A stretch of 64,000 nt of DNA from Rhizobium grahamii. GTDB lineage: Bacteria > Pseudomonadota > Alphaproteobacteria > Rhizobiales > Rhizobiaceae. The first letter of the stretch is position 1, and each line of letters opens with the position of its first letter. The stretch lies in NCBI RefSeq assembly GCF_009498215.1, contig NZ_CP043498.1, positions 3,081,501-3,145,500 on the forward strand. Direction: 5' to 3'. Shown here piece after piece: positions 53,312 through 61,061 of this stretch. Under the pieces are notes generated by a model. It saw only the letters and a program-made list of their open reading frames with translations. It did no database searches and was not told the DNA's origin. A program made the translations under genes and the position numbers.

Positions 53312-53460
53312 AACGCTTACTCTGGTCCCGTTGTGGACAATTAACCATATGCATCAACGCATTAAGGCTGATTGCCCACAGACTTAACATGTGGACGACG
53401 GCTGAAATTTAACGCTTTTTTAACTATTGCGACAAGAAGGATTCGACGAACCGCACAAAA

Positions 53461-53490
53461 TAAAAAACCCCGGCGCGATGGCCGGGGTTT
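53461..53490 (-). terminator. intrinsic terminator of typA
   Basis: Stem AAACCCCGGC / GCCGGGGTTT (53465-53474 with 53481-53490) and, on the minus strand, a following T-run. It lies 27 bases after the typA stop. Confidence 0.9.
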
Positions 53491-53516
53491 CAAAGTCTCT
53501 ACGAAGTGGTTTCGCC

Positions 53517-55334
53517 TCAGGCAGTCTTCGCCTTGGCGAAGCGCTTGCGGTCGTTGGCGTCGAGATACATCTTGCGCAGACGGATCGACTTCGGCGTCAC
53601 TTCCATCAGCTCGTCGTCCTGGATCCAGGAGAGAGCGCGGTCGAGCGTCATGCGGATCGGCGGCGTCAGCTTGACGGCTTCATCCTTGCCGGCGGCGCGG
53701 ATGTTGGTCAGCTGCTTGCCCTTCAGGACGTTGACCTCAAGGTCGTTGTCGCGGCTGTGGATACCGATGATCATGCCCATGTAGACCTTTTCGCCGGGCT
53801 CTATCATCATCGGGCCGCGATCTTCCAGGTTGAACATGGCGTAGGCAACGGCTTCGCCCGGAGCGTTGGCCAGGAGAACGCCGTTCGTACGACCACCGAT
53901 TTCGCCCTTGAAGGGCTGGTAGTCCTTGAACAGGCGGTTCATCACGGCGGTACCGCGGGTGTCGGTCAAGAGTTCCGACTGGTAGCCGATCAGGCCGCGG
54001 GTCGGCGCGTTGAACACCAGGCGAACGCGGTTGCCGCCCGAAGGACGCAGCTCGGTCATTTCAGCCTTGCGCTCGGACATCTTCTGAACGACGACGCCGG
54101 AGTGCTCTTCGTCGACGTCGATGACGACTTCTTCGATCGGCTCCATCGTGTTGCCGCTGTCATCCTTGTGCATGACGACGCGCGGACGCGACACGGCAAG
54201 CTCGAAGCCTTCGCGGCGCATGGTTTCGATCAGAACGGCGAGCTGCAATTCGCCGCGGCCGGATACGTAGAACGAATCCTTGCCTTCGGCTTCTTCGATC
54301 TTCAGCGCGACGTTGCCTTCGGCTTCCTTGAACAGGCGGTCGCGGATGACGCGCGAGGTAACCTTGTCACCCTCGGTGCCAGCGAGCGGGCTGTCGTTGA
54401 CGATGAAGGACATGGTAACGGTCGGCGGATCGATCGGCTGGGCGGTCAGCGCTTCGGTGACGGCAGGATCACAGAAGGTATCGGCAACCGTGCCCTTGGA
54501 GAGACCGGCGATCGCGACGATGTCGCCTGCGTGCGCTTCGTCGATCGAGGTACGCTCGATGCCGCGGAAAGCGAGGATCTTGGAGATACGACCCGTTTCG
54601 ATCGTCTTTCCGTCCTGAGCGAGAACCTTGACGGCCTGGTTCGGCTTGATCGAACCGGAATTGATACGGCCGGTGATGATACGGCCGAGGAAGTTGTTGG
54701 CTTCCAGGATCGTGCCGATCATCGTGAACGGGCCTTCGGCAACCGTAGGCTCCGGAACGTGGCTAAGCACGAGGTCGAGCAGCGGCGCGAGACCCTGGTC
54801 CTTCGGACCTTCAGGGTTGACGTTCATCCAGCCATCGCGACCGGAACCGTAAAGGATCGGAAAGTCGAGCTGTTCGTCGGTCGCATCGAGGCTGGCGAAG
54901 AGGTCGAACACTTCGTTGATGACTTCTTCGTGGCGGCCATCGGGACGGTCGATCTTGTTGATCGCGACGATCGGACGGAGGCCGACCTTCAGCGCCTTGG
55001 AGACGACGAACTTCGTCTGCGGCATCGGGCCTTCCGACGAGTCGACCAGAACGATCGCGCCGTCCACCATCGACAGGATACGCTCGACTTCACCGCCGAA
55101 ATCGGCGTGGCCGGGGGTGTCGACGATGTTGATGCGAACACCCTTCCACTCGACCGAGGTCGCCTTGGCAAGGATCGTGATGCCGCGTTCCTTTTCCAGG
55201 TCGTTGGAGTCCATGACGCGTTCTGCAACGCGCTGGTTCTCGCGGAACGAGCCGGACTGTTTCAGGAGTTCGTCAACCAGTGTCGTCTTGCCATGGTCAA
55301 CGTGCGCGATAATCGCGATGTTGCGAAGTGCCAT
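53517..55334 (-). CDS. typA: translational GTPase TypA/BipA
   Basis: 605-residue ribosome-associated GTPase of the EF-G family involved in stress and low-temperature ribosome assembly. From the ATG at 55334 it begins [24 protein letters not shown] with the G1 motif. [12 protein letters not shown] (G3) and [11 protein letters not shown] (G4) follow, and the C-terminal TypA-specific domain contains [18 protein letters not shown]. An 18-codon upstream extension is open but not similar to the family. Confidence 0.96.
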   Translation of the reverse strand: MALRNIAIIAHVDHGKTTLVDELLKQSGSFRENQRVAERVMDSNDLEKERGITILAKATSVEWKGVRINIVDTPGHADFGGEVERILSMVDGAIVLVDSSEGPMPQTKFVVSKALKVGLRPIVAINKIDRPDGRHEEVINEVFDLFASLDATDEQLDFPILYGSGRDGWMNVNPEGPKDQGLAPLLDLVLSHVPEPTVAEGPFTMIGTILEANNFLGRIITGRINSGSIKPNQAVKVLAQDGKTIETGRISKILAFRGIERTSIDEAHAGDIVAIAGLSKGTVADTFCDPAVTEALTAQPIDPPTVTMSFIVNDSPLAGTEGDKVTSRVIRDRLFKEAEGNVALKIEEAEGKDSFYVSGRGELQLAVLIETMRREGFELAVSRPRVVMHKDDSGNTMEPIEEVVIDVDEEHSGVVVQKMSERKAEMTELRPSGGNRVRLVFNAPTRGLIGYQSELLTDTRGTAVMNRLFKDYQPFKGEIGGRTNGVLLANAPGEAVAYAMFNLEDRGPMMIEPGEKVYMGMIIGIHSRDNDLEVNVLKGKQLTNIRAAGKDEAVKLTPPIRMTLDRALSWIQDDELMEVTPKSIRLRKMYLDANDRKRFAKAKTA

Positions 55335-55460
55335 ATGTCTAAATCTCTGAGGCTGGGGCGCCGCGCTGGGAGAAGGCGCCAATTTCATTTGGGCGGCTCA
55401 TACAGTGTTTTTCGCTTTTGCGAAAGGGGGGAAAGCCGGAATGCCTGCCATGCATGGACA

Positions 55461-57038
55461 TCAACTCGATATCTGCGGATCGAGCGTCGTCCGCCACAGC
55501 TCGGTATCGTTCCGATCCATCAGCCTCACGGTCAGTTGCTCGGTCTGCCCATCGATGTCGACAAGCCCGAAGAACTGCATGCCGGCCGACGGCGGCAGGT
55601 TCTGCTCCGCCCCGCCGGGCGCGGCCTTCATGAACTTCACCTGCGGCCCAAAGGTCATGTCGAGTTCCTGCGGGCCATAGGTTCCGGAATGCAGAGGACC
55701 TGCTACGCACTCCCAGAACGGCAGGAACTCGCGGAATTTCGCTTTGCCGGGATCGTAGTAATGCGCAGCCGCGTAATGCACGTCGGCCGTCAGCCAGATC
55801 ATGTTCGCTATGCCCGCGTCGCGGATGAAGCGCAGGAGATCGGCGAATTCCAGCTCGCGGCCACGCGGTGGGCCGTTGTCGCCGTTGGAGATCGACTCGC
55901 TGCCCGTCCGGTGGCCGTAGTCGTCCCAGATCACCAGCCCGATCGGCAGATCGCAGGCAATCACTTTCCAGGTCGCCGTCGAGCGCACCAGTTCTCGTTT
56001 CAGCCACGCCACCTGCCGTTCGCCCAACAGTCGCGACTCCGCCGCTGGCTCGGCATCGAGCCCATCGCTGTTCGGGCCGCGATAGGAGCGCAGGTCGATG
56101 AAGAAGACGTCGAGCAGCGGACCGTAGGACACCTTGCGATAGATGCGGCCAGGCTCGTCAGCCACGTAGCGGATCGGCGTCATCTCGTGAAAGGCACGAC
56201 TGGCGCGGGCCGCAAGCATGGCGATCGACTTTTCCTTGTAGCGATCATCGTCGCGAAGATCGGTCGAGGGCGACCAGTTGTTCAGGACCTCGTGATCGTC
56301 CCATTGATAGAAGACAGGACAGACCGCGTTAAACGCCTTCACGTGGTCGTCGAGCAGATTATAGGCCCACTGGCCACGAAACTGGTCGAGCGTCTGCGCA
56401 ATGTCGCGCTTTGCCTCGGTGACCACACGGTTCTTCCAGATGCCGCCGTCTCGCAGCCTGACCTCATCGGCAACAGGATTGTCGGCATAAATCGTGTCGC
56501 CGGAGTGGATCATGAAATCCGGCCGATGGTAGGCGATCGTCGAATAGGTGCGCATCCCCTCGTCATCTATGCCCCAGCCCTGGCCAGCCGTATCCCCGGA
56601 CCACGCGAAACGGATGCTGCGCTTGCCTGATGGCGCCGTGCGAAACTGTCCATGGATGGGTTCGGACAAATCGTTGACGTCCTGAAGGTCGGCCGCACGA
56701 AAGCGATAGAATATCTCCTGATCATCCGGGAGATTCTGGAGCAGCAGCTTTCCCGCCAGATTGGTCTCCGGCGTCACGTCTATGGGCGCGACGCGCACTG
56801 CATTGGCAAAGCGGTCGCTCGTCGAATATTCGACATAGAGCCGTGCCGGCCGGCTCACTTGCGCCCACACGACACCCGAATTCGCATCGACATCGCCGGA
56901 TTGCACGCCCGCAGTGAAGACCGGACGACTGGACGAGCCGCGTGCATAGTAGGGCATCGCCAGCCCGGCTACTGCAAATCCGCCGACAGCGCCCATGGAT
57001 GAAAGGAAGCGTCGACGGGTCGTTTCAGTCAATCTCAT
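55461..57038 (-). CDS. phoD: PhoD-family alkaline phosphatase / phosphodiesterase
   Basis: 525 residues. The N-terminus carries a twin-arginine signal (TRRRFLSSMGAVGG then a hydrophobic stretch to about residue 30), so the enzyme is exported folded with its metals. A PhoD N-terminal beta domain (about 40-135) is followed by the metallophosphatase domain with FAWSGDTAGQGWG, MIHSGDTIYADNP, QWDDHEVLNNW and LTADVHYAAAHYY, which hold the Fe/Ca ligands. It hydrolyses phosphomono- and diesters to supply phosphate. A Pho-box-like repeat lies 70-100 bases upstream. It follows the ABC permease gene by 129 bases in the same direction. Confidence 0.95.
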   Translation of the reverse strand: MRLTETTRRRFLSSMGAVGGFAVAGLAMPYYARGSSSRPVFTAGVQSGDVDANSGVVWAQVSRPARLYVEYSTSDRFANAVRVAPIDVTPETNLAGKLLLQNLPDDQEIFYRFRAADLQDVNDLSEPIHGQFRTAPSGKRSIRFAWSGDTAGQGWGIDDEGMRTYSTIAYHRPDFMIHSGDTIYADNPVADEVRLRDGGIWKNRVVTEAKRDIAQTLDQFRGQWAYNLLDDHVKAFNAVCPVFYQWDDHEVLNNWSPSTDLRDDDRYKEKSIAMLAARASRAFHEMTPIRYVADEPGRIYRKVSYGPLLDVFFIDLRSYRGPNSDGLDAEPAAESRLLGERQVAWLKRELVRSTATWKVIACDLPIGLVIWDDYGHRTGSESISNGDNGPPRGRELEFADLLRFIRDAGIANMIWLTADVHYAAAHYYDPGKAKFREFLPFWECVAGPLHSGTYGPQELDMTFGPQVKFMKAAPGGAEQNLPPSAGMQFFGLVDIDGQTEQLTVRLMDRNDTELWRTTLDPQISS

Positions 57039-57108
57039 GCCAAGGTCTATCCGGCTAACGGGAGGGCCGAACCTATGGCGGCAGTCATGTCATCCGCTTG
57101 AAGGCGGC

Positions 57109-57137
57109 ATGACGGTTTTTCGAAACTTCAGCGACAG
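57109..57137 (-). promoter_or_regulatory. possible Pho box upstream of phoD
   Basis: On the minus strand the 7-mers CTGTCGC, GTTTCGA and CCGTCAT follow one another at 11-base intervals, compared with a CTGTCAT consensus (5, 3 and 6 matches of 7). The middle unit is weak, so this is only a candidate. Confidence 0.35.
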
Positions 57138-57167
57138 TTTTGTTACGGGAGCCCCGCTGGCGAGGCG

Positions 57168-58847
57168 CTATTCCGCCACCAAACCACTGCGACGAAGCAG
57201 CGTCAGCAGCAGAAGCGGCAACAGCGTCGTGATGAGGATGGCGATGAAGGCCATCGCCATGCCGAGGCCGATCGACCCCTGCTCGAACTGGCGCCAGATG
57301 AAGGTGGCGATCGTCTGCATGCCGACAGGTGCGACGACGACGGAGGCGACCAGCTCGCGCGACGCAAGCGCAAAGACCAGCAGCATCGCCGAAGCGAGGC
57401 TCGGAAAGACGAGCGGCAGGAGGATGCGGCGGAACGCAGTCACTCCGCTTGCACCAAAGACCCGAGCCGCGGCTTCCAGGCTGTCTCCGATCTGCTGGAA
57501 TGCCGCCGTCGTGTAACGCACGGGCTGCGGCAGCAGGATGCAGCAATAGGCGAGAAGCAGGATAAATGCCGTGTTGTAGGGGGTCGCCGGCAGCCAGGGC
57601 ATGTTCCAGGCAAGGATCAGCCCGACGGCAACGACGATGCCCGGCAACGCATTCGGCAGGATCGTCATCGTGTCGATCGCCACGCGTCCGCGGATCTTCG
57701 TCTTGACCACCGTATAGGCGGCCAGCACGCCGATGAGGCCGGTAATCAACGCCGTGCCGATGCCGAGCGAGAAGCTGTTGAGAAGTGCCCCCAGCGCACC
57801 GGCGCTGTTGTTGAAGACGGACAGGAAGTTCTCGGCGCTGATGTTGTCGAGCCCCAGACCACCCGAGATCGTCCGCGACAGTGCGGTGAACAGGATCGAG
57901 AGCAATGGTACGCCGGTCGCAAGGAAGGCGACAACGGCAAAGGCGATCATCACCGGAACCTTCATCGCCCCAAGCGGCCGCTTGTCCTTGGCAGCAGGTT
58001 TGCCGCCCACTGTCTGATAGGACCGCCGGGCGAGGATCCATCGCTGCAGCAGGAATGTCAGCAGAGACATGACGACAAGCAGGATCGACAGGATCGCCGC
58101 GCCCGGCAGATCGATCGGCCAATCCGAGATCCGCAGGTCGATACCGGTGACCAGCACCTGGAAGCCGGCGCGACGACCAAGCGCTGCGGGCGTCCCGTAT
58201 TCCTCGATCGCTGCGGCAAAGACCAGCATCAGGCTCGCAACGAGCCCGGGCGCCGACAGTGGTAGCGTGATCCGCCAGAAGGCCCGCGCCGGCGACGCGC
58301 CAAACACACGGCCGACATCCGCATAGCGCGCGCCAACCGCCTCGACCGTGCGCGATACGGCGAAATAGACGACCGGAAAGGTATTGAAGGCCATGACCAT
58401 GGTCATGCCGAACAGCGAAAAAAGAAAGGGTGCGAGGTTGAATCCCGCGATCTGCTGAAGATAGCCGCGCGGTTGCAACGTCATGATCCAGCCAAGTGTG
58501 GCGATGTAAGGCGGGATCATGAACGGAACGAGCAGCAACACATCCCACAGCGGCGCAAGCGGAATGCGATAGAGCGCCCGAAACACGCCGAGCGGCACCG
58601 CCACCAGCGCCGAGGCCAGCACCACGCAACTGCCGAGCAGAATGGTGTTCCCGGCCATACCGACAAGCGCGCTATCGAAAAGCGTCGCAACAAGCGAGGA
58701 GAAAGGGCCCGCGAACGAGCCCTGTCCGAGGTTGGGAAAGATGCCCTGAAGCACAACGGCGATGAATGGAACGCCGACGATAACGGTCAACCCCGCGATC
58801 GCCAGCCAGGCGGCCGGCGCAGCGCCGCTACTATCGTTCGTCCTCAT
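57168..58847 (-). CDS. ABC transporter permease, fused double permease
   Basis: 559-residue inner-membrane protein with about twelve helices, made of two homologous permease halves in one chain. The first half has the EAA-like loop VEAVGARYADVGRVFGASPARAFWRITLPLSAPG (about 168-200) and the second has DSLEAAARVFGASGVTAFRRILLPLVFPS (about 450-478). Such fusions are found in ferric-iron (FbpB) and 2-aminoethylphosphonate (PhnU2/AepW) type systems. The neighbouring phoD and Pho-box-like repeats make a phosphorus compound a serious alternative to iron. It starts 10 bases after the binding-protein gene. Confidence 0.9.
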   Translation of the reverse strand: MRTNDSSGAAPAAWLAIAGLTVIVGVPFIAVVLQGIFPNLGQGSFAGPFSSLVATLFDSALVGMAGNTILLGSCVVLASALVAVPLGVFRALYRIPLAPLWDVLLLVPFMIPPYIATLGWIMTLQPRGYLQQIAGFNLAPFLFSLFGMTMVMAFNTFPVVYFAVSRTVEAVGARYADVGRVFGASPARAFWRITLPLSAPGLVASLMLVFAAAIEEYGTPAALGRRAGFQVLVTGIDLRISDWPIDLPGAAILSILLVVMSLLTFLLQRWILARRSYQTVGGKPAAKDKRPLGAMKVPVMIAFAVVAFLATGVPLLSILFTALSRTISGGLGLDNISAENFLSVFNNSAGALGALLNSFSLGIGTALITGLIGVLAAYTVVKTKIRGRVAIDTMTILPNALPGIVVAVGLILAWNMPWLPATPYNTAFILLLAYCCILLPQPVRYTTAAFQQIGDSLEAAARVFGASGVTAFRRILLPLVFPSLASAMLLVFALASRELVASVVVAPVGMQTIATFIWRQFEQGSIGLGMAMAFIAILITTLLPLLLLTLLRRSGLVAE

Positions 58848-58857
58848 CGCCCTGCCC

Positions 58858-59817
58858 TTACTTGCCGCCGAACGTGTCGGTGACCTGCTTCAGCGTTTCC
58901 TTCCGCTTGCCGTAGACAGCAGCAGTGTCGTACTTCAGCAGCTTCAGATCGCTGATCAGCGGACGGTTTGCCGGAATGTCGGTACGGGCCGGCATCAGCA
59001 TCTGGTCGGCAACAAGCTTCTGGCCTTCGTCAGAGAGCATGTAGTCGATGAACTTCTTCGCCTCGTCCTGGTTCTTCGACCAGTTGAGGATCATGGCCGG
59101 ACGCGGCGCGATGACGGTGCCGGATTCCGGGAAGATCACATCGATGGCCTCGCCCTTTTCCTTGGCATTGAGGGTGATGTAATCGACGGCGCCGAAGACG
59201 GCAGCCTTGGCACCCTGCAGAACCGGGTTCAGAGCCTCTGCATTGGCACCCGCGATGATGGCGCCGTTGTCCTTCAGATCCTTGAAGAGCTTGAAGTCAT
59301 CCTGGCCGGCAAGCGCCGCCGTCAGCTCGAAGGACGAGCCGGACTGTGCCGGATCCGGAATGTTGACCAGGTCCTTGTATTCAGGCTTGGTCAGATCTGT
59401 CCACTCGGCTGGCTTCGGCGTGCCGCTCTTGGTGTTCCAGGCAATGCCGAGCGCCGAGATGCCCTGGGCAACGGCCGTGTCGGTCTTCAGGAAGTCAGGA
59501 ACCTGGGCGGCGTTCGGGCTGGTGTAGGATACGAGCCAGCCGCGCTTGGCGAAGTCGGTCGCCGTATCCCAGGAAGCCGAAATGAGAACGTCGACGACCG
59601 GGTTCGAGGCTTCGGCCTCGATACGCGCCATCACCTTGCCGGTTGTTGCCTGGAAGACGTTGACCTTGACGCCAGTCTCCTTGGTAAAGCCGGCCGACAG
59701 CTTATCGATAAGCCCCTGGGGACCAGCGGTGTAGACCGTGATATCGGCATGGGCGACGCCCGCCATCAGCGTTACTGCGAGAGCGCCGAAAGTGATGCTC
59801 TTCAACGACTTAAACAT
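58858..59817 (-). CDS. ABC transporter periplasmic substrate-binding protein (FbpA/PhnS-like)
   Basis: 319 residues with a signal peptide cleaved near VAHA-DIT. The mature protein begins DITVYTAGPQGLIDKLSAGF and contains VKVNVFQATTGKVMARIEAE and GSSFELTAALAG, the class of binding proteins that includes ferric-ion and 2-aminoethylphosphonate receptors. The histidine/glutamate pair and the adjacent tyrosines used for Fe3+ by FbpA-type proteins are not seen at the expected places (YTAGPQG replaces YNGQH-like; no YY in the C-terminal half). The 'iron' label usual for this family is therefore doubtful. It overlaps the ATPase gene by 8 bases. Confidence 0.88.
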   Translation of the reverse strand: MFKSLKSITFGALAVTLMAGVAHADITVYTAGPQGLIDKLSAGFTKETGVKVNVFQATTGKVMARIEAEASNPVVDVLISASWDTATDFAKRGWLVSYTSPNAAQVPDFLKTDTAVAQGISALGIAWNTKSGTPKPAEWTDLTKPEYKDLVNIPDPAQSGSSFELTAALAGQDDFKLFKDLKDNGAIIAGANAEALNPVLQGAKAAVFGAVDYITLNAKEKGEAIDVIFPESGTVIAPRPAMILNWSKNQDEAKKFIDYMLSDEGQKLVADQMLMPARTDIPANRPLISDLKLLKYDTAAVYGKRKETLKQVTDTFGGK

Positions 59818-60925
59818 GCTCCAAATTCTCCTCTTTGGACGAATGAACCTCTTTGCCGAACCAGCGGATCTGGCGGGGATCGATCGATAGACCGATAGCC
59901 TCGCCGGGTCGCAGCTTGGCGCGGCTCAAAACCTGCAATTCGATTGTCTCGGCGCCGACCAGAGAGACGGTCGCCAGATGGCCATCGCCGCGGAACTGCG
60001 AGCGCAGCACCGTTGCGGCAAGCGTACCGGGAAGGATCTCTCCCGCGGTGATCGATCCGGTGGGAATGAGGACACGAACGGCGCAATCGAACCCATCGAC
60101 GCCGCGCAGCAATGCAAGCGCGCTGTCCTTGAAGAACCAATGTTCATCACGATACTCGAGTTCGGCGACACCGCCGAGGCGCAGGAAGTCAGCGACCTCG
60201 GGCGTTGCGGGCTTCTCGATCAGCTCGTCGGGCGATGCCAGCTGCTCGATCAACCCGCCACGCATGACGGCGACGTCGTCCGCCAGCGTCAGCGCCTCGC
60301 TATGATCGTGCGTCACGTAGATTGCCGTCAGGCCGAGCGTCGCGATGAGTTCGGCCAGTTCGCCGACCATGTTCTCGCGCAGCTCGCGATCGAGATTCGA
60401 CAGCGGTTCGTCGAAGAGAATGAGCTGCGGCTCGGCAACGATCGCCCGCGCAATCGCGACACGCTGCTGCTGACCCCCGGAGAGATCGCTCGGCCTGCGG
60501 TCGGCATAGGCGCCGAGACCGACGCGTTCCAATGCTCGCATCGTCCGGGATTCCCGCTCGGATTTGCCGATACCGCGCATTTCGAGGGGAAAGGAGACGT
60601 TGCCGCCGACCGTCATGTGCGGCCAGAGCGCATAGTCCTGAAACACCATGCCGAGATTGCGCTTTTCCGGTGGCGAAAAAGAGCCGCTCGCGGCATCGGC
60701 AACAGTGCGTCCGGCAATCGCGATCGAGCCCTTTGTCGGCGCGAGCAATCCAGCAACCAGCCTGAGAAGGGTGGTCTTTCCGCAGCCGGACGGCCCAAGC
60801 AGCGCCAGCGTGTTGCCCTTGGAAAGCGAGATATCTATGCCCTTCAGAACGGGTGTCGCCCCATAGTGCAATTCCACGCCGGCCGTGGAAACGGCCGCAT
60901 TGATCTCTGAAGGTTGAGGGGTCAT
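59810..60925 (-). CDS. ABC transporter ATP-binding protein
   Basis: 371 residues. Walker A GPSGCGKTTLLRLV is near residue 45, the Q-loop in MVFQDYALWPHMTV near 93, signature LSGGQQQRVAIARAI near 145, Walker B LILFDEPLSNLD near 166 and the H-loop VTHDHSEAL near 200. A C-terminal TOBE-type domain follows (ILPGTLAATVLRSQFRGDGHL). It is the first gene of the operon. No Shine-Dalgarno sequence precedes the ATG, which follows directly on a terminator U-tract; a later GTG is possible but also weak. Substrate unresolved: iron, or a phosphonate/phosphate ester. Confidence 0.9.
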   Translation of the reverse strand: MTPQPSEINAAVSTAGVELHYGATPVLKGIDISLSKGNTLALLGPSGCGKTTLLRLVAGLLAPTKGSIAIAGRTVADAASGSFSPPEKRNLGMVFQDYALWPHMTVGGNVSFPLEMRGIGKSERESRTMRALERVGLGAYADRRPSDLSGGQQQRVAIARAIVAEPQLILFDEPLSNLDRELRENMVGELAELIATLGLTAIYVTHDHSEALTLADDVAVMRGGLIEQLASPDELIEKPATPEVADFLRLGGVAELEYRDEHWFFKDSALALLRGVDGFDCAVRVLIPTGSITAGEILPGTLAATVLRSQFRGDGHLATVSLVGAETIELQVLSRAKLRPGEAIGLSIDPRQIRWFGKEVHSSKEENLEHV

Positions 60926-60926
60926 G

Positions 60927-60961
60927 AAAAAACCGGCATCGGTTGAAAATCGATGCCGGTT
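60927..60961 (-). terminator. intrinsic terminator abutting the start codon of the ABC operon
   Basis: Perfect 11-bp stem AACCGGCATCG / CGATGCCGGTT (60931-60941 with 60951-60961), 9-base loop, then TTTTTT on the minus strand ending one base before the ATG at 60925. It lies 100 bases beyond the stop of the upstream peptidase gene and should stop transcripts from it. Confidence 0.88.
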
Positions 60962-60965
60962 GCTT

Positions 60966-60994
60966 ATTAACGTTCAATGACAGTCATGTGACGA
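60966..60994 (-). promoter_or_regulatory. Pho-box-like triple repeat upstream of the ABC operon
   Basis: On the minus strand three 7-mers TCGTCAC, CTGTCAT and CGTTAAT are spaced exactly 11 bases apart. The middle one equals the CTGTCAT Pho-box unit and the first shares its GTCA core. This is the repeat length and spacing bound by PhoB in proteobacteria. It lies 41 bases upstream of the start codon. Confidence 0.55.
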
Positions 60995-61032
60995 AGCGGC
61001 AAGATGCCATCGTTCGTCAATACTTTAGCCCT

Positions 61033-61051
61033 CGCGTATCGATCATACGCG
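61033..61051. promoter_or_regulatory. 19-bp palindrome between dcp and the ABC operon
   Basis: Perfect inverted repeat CGCGTAT-CGATC-ATACGCG, 10 bases beyond the peptidase stop codon. No U-tract follows in either direction, so it looks like a protein-binding site rather than a terminator. Confidence 0.5.
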
Positions 61052-61061
61052 ACCTGCCGCC

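Noticed and set aside
53330..53400. DnaA-box-like TTGTCCACA and a related TCGTCCACA upstream of the GNAT gene, considered as a replication origin
   Set aside because: Only one near-match plus one poor one, no AT-rich unwinding region and no origin-associated genes.
55410..55425. TTTCGC-TTTT-GCGAAA hairpin upstream of typA, considered as terminator of phoD
   Set aside because: No U-tract follows on the minus strand; it more likely overlaps the typA promoter (TTTCGC-17-TATGAG), which is itself too weak to list.
53427..56630. Uninterrupted rightward frame of more than 1000 codons opposite typA and phoD
   Set aside because: It lies wholly antisense to two certain genes and its translation has no recognisable domain; long antisense frames are expected at high GC when the sense codons avoid certain third positions.
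59810..60925. Fur, RirA or Irr iron boxes upstream of the ABC operon
   Set aside because: I searched 60926-61061 by eye and found no convincing iron-responsive palindrome; the 11-base GTCA repeats fit better.
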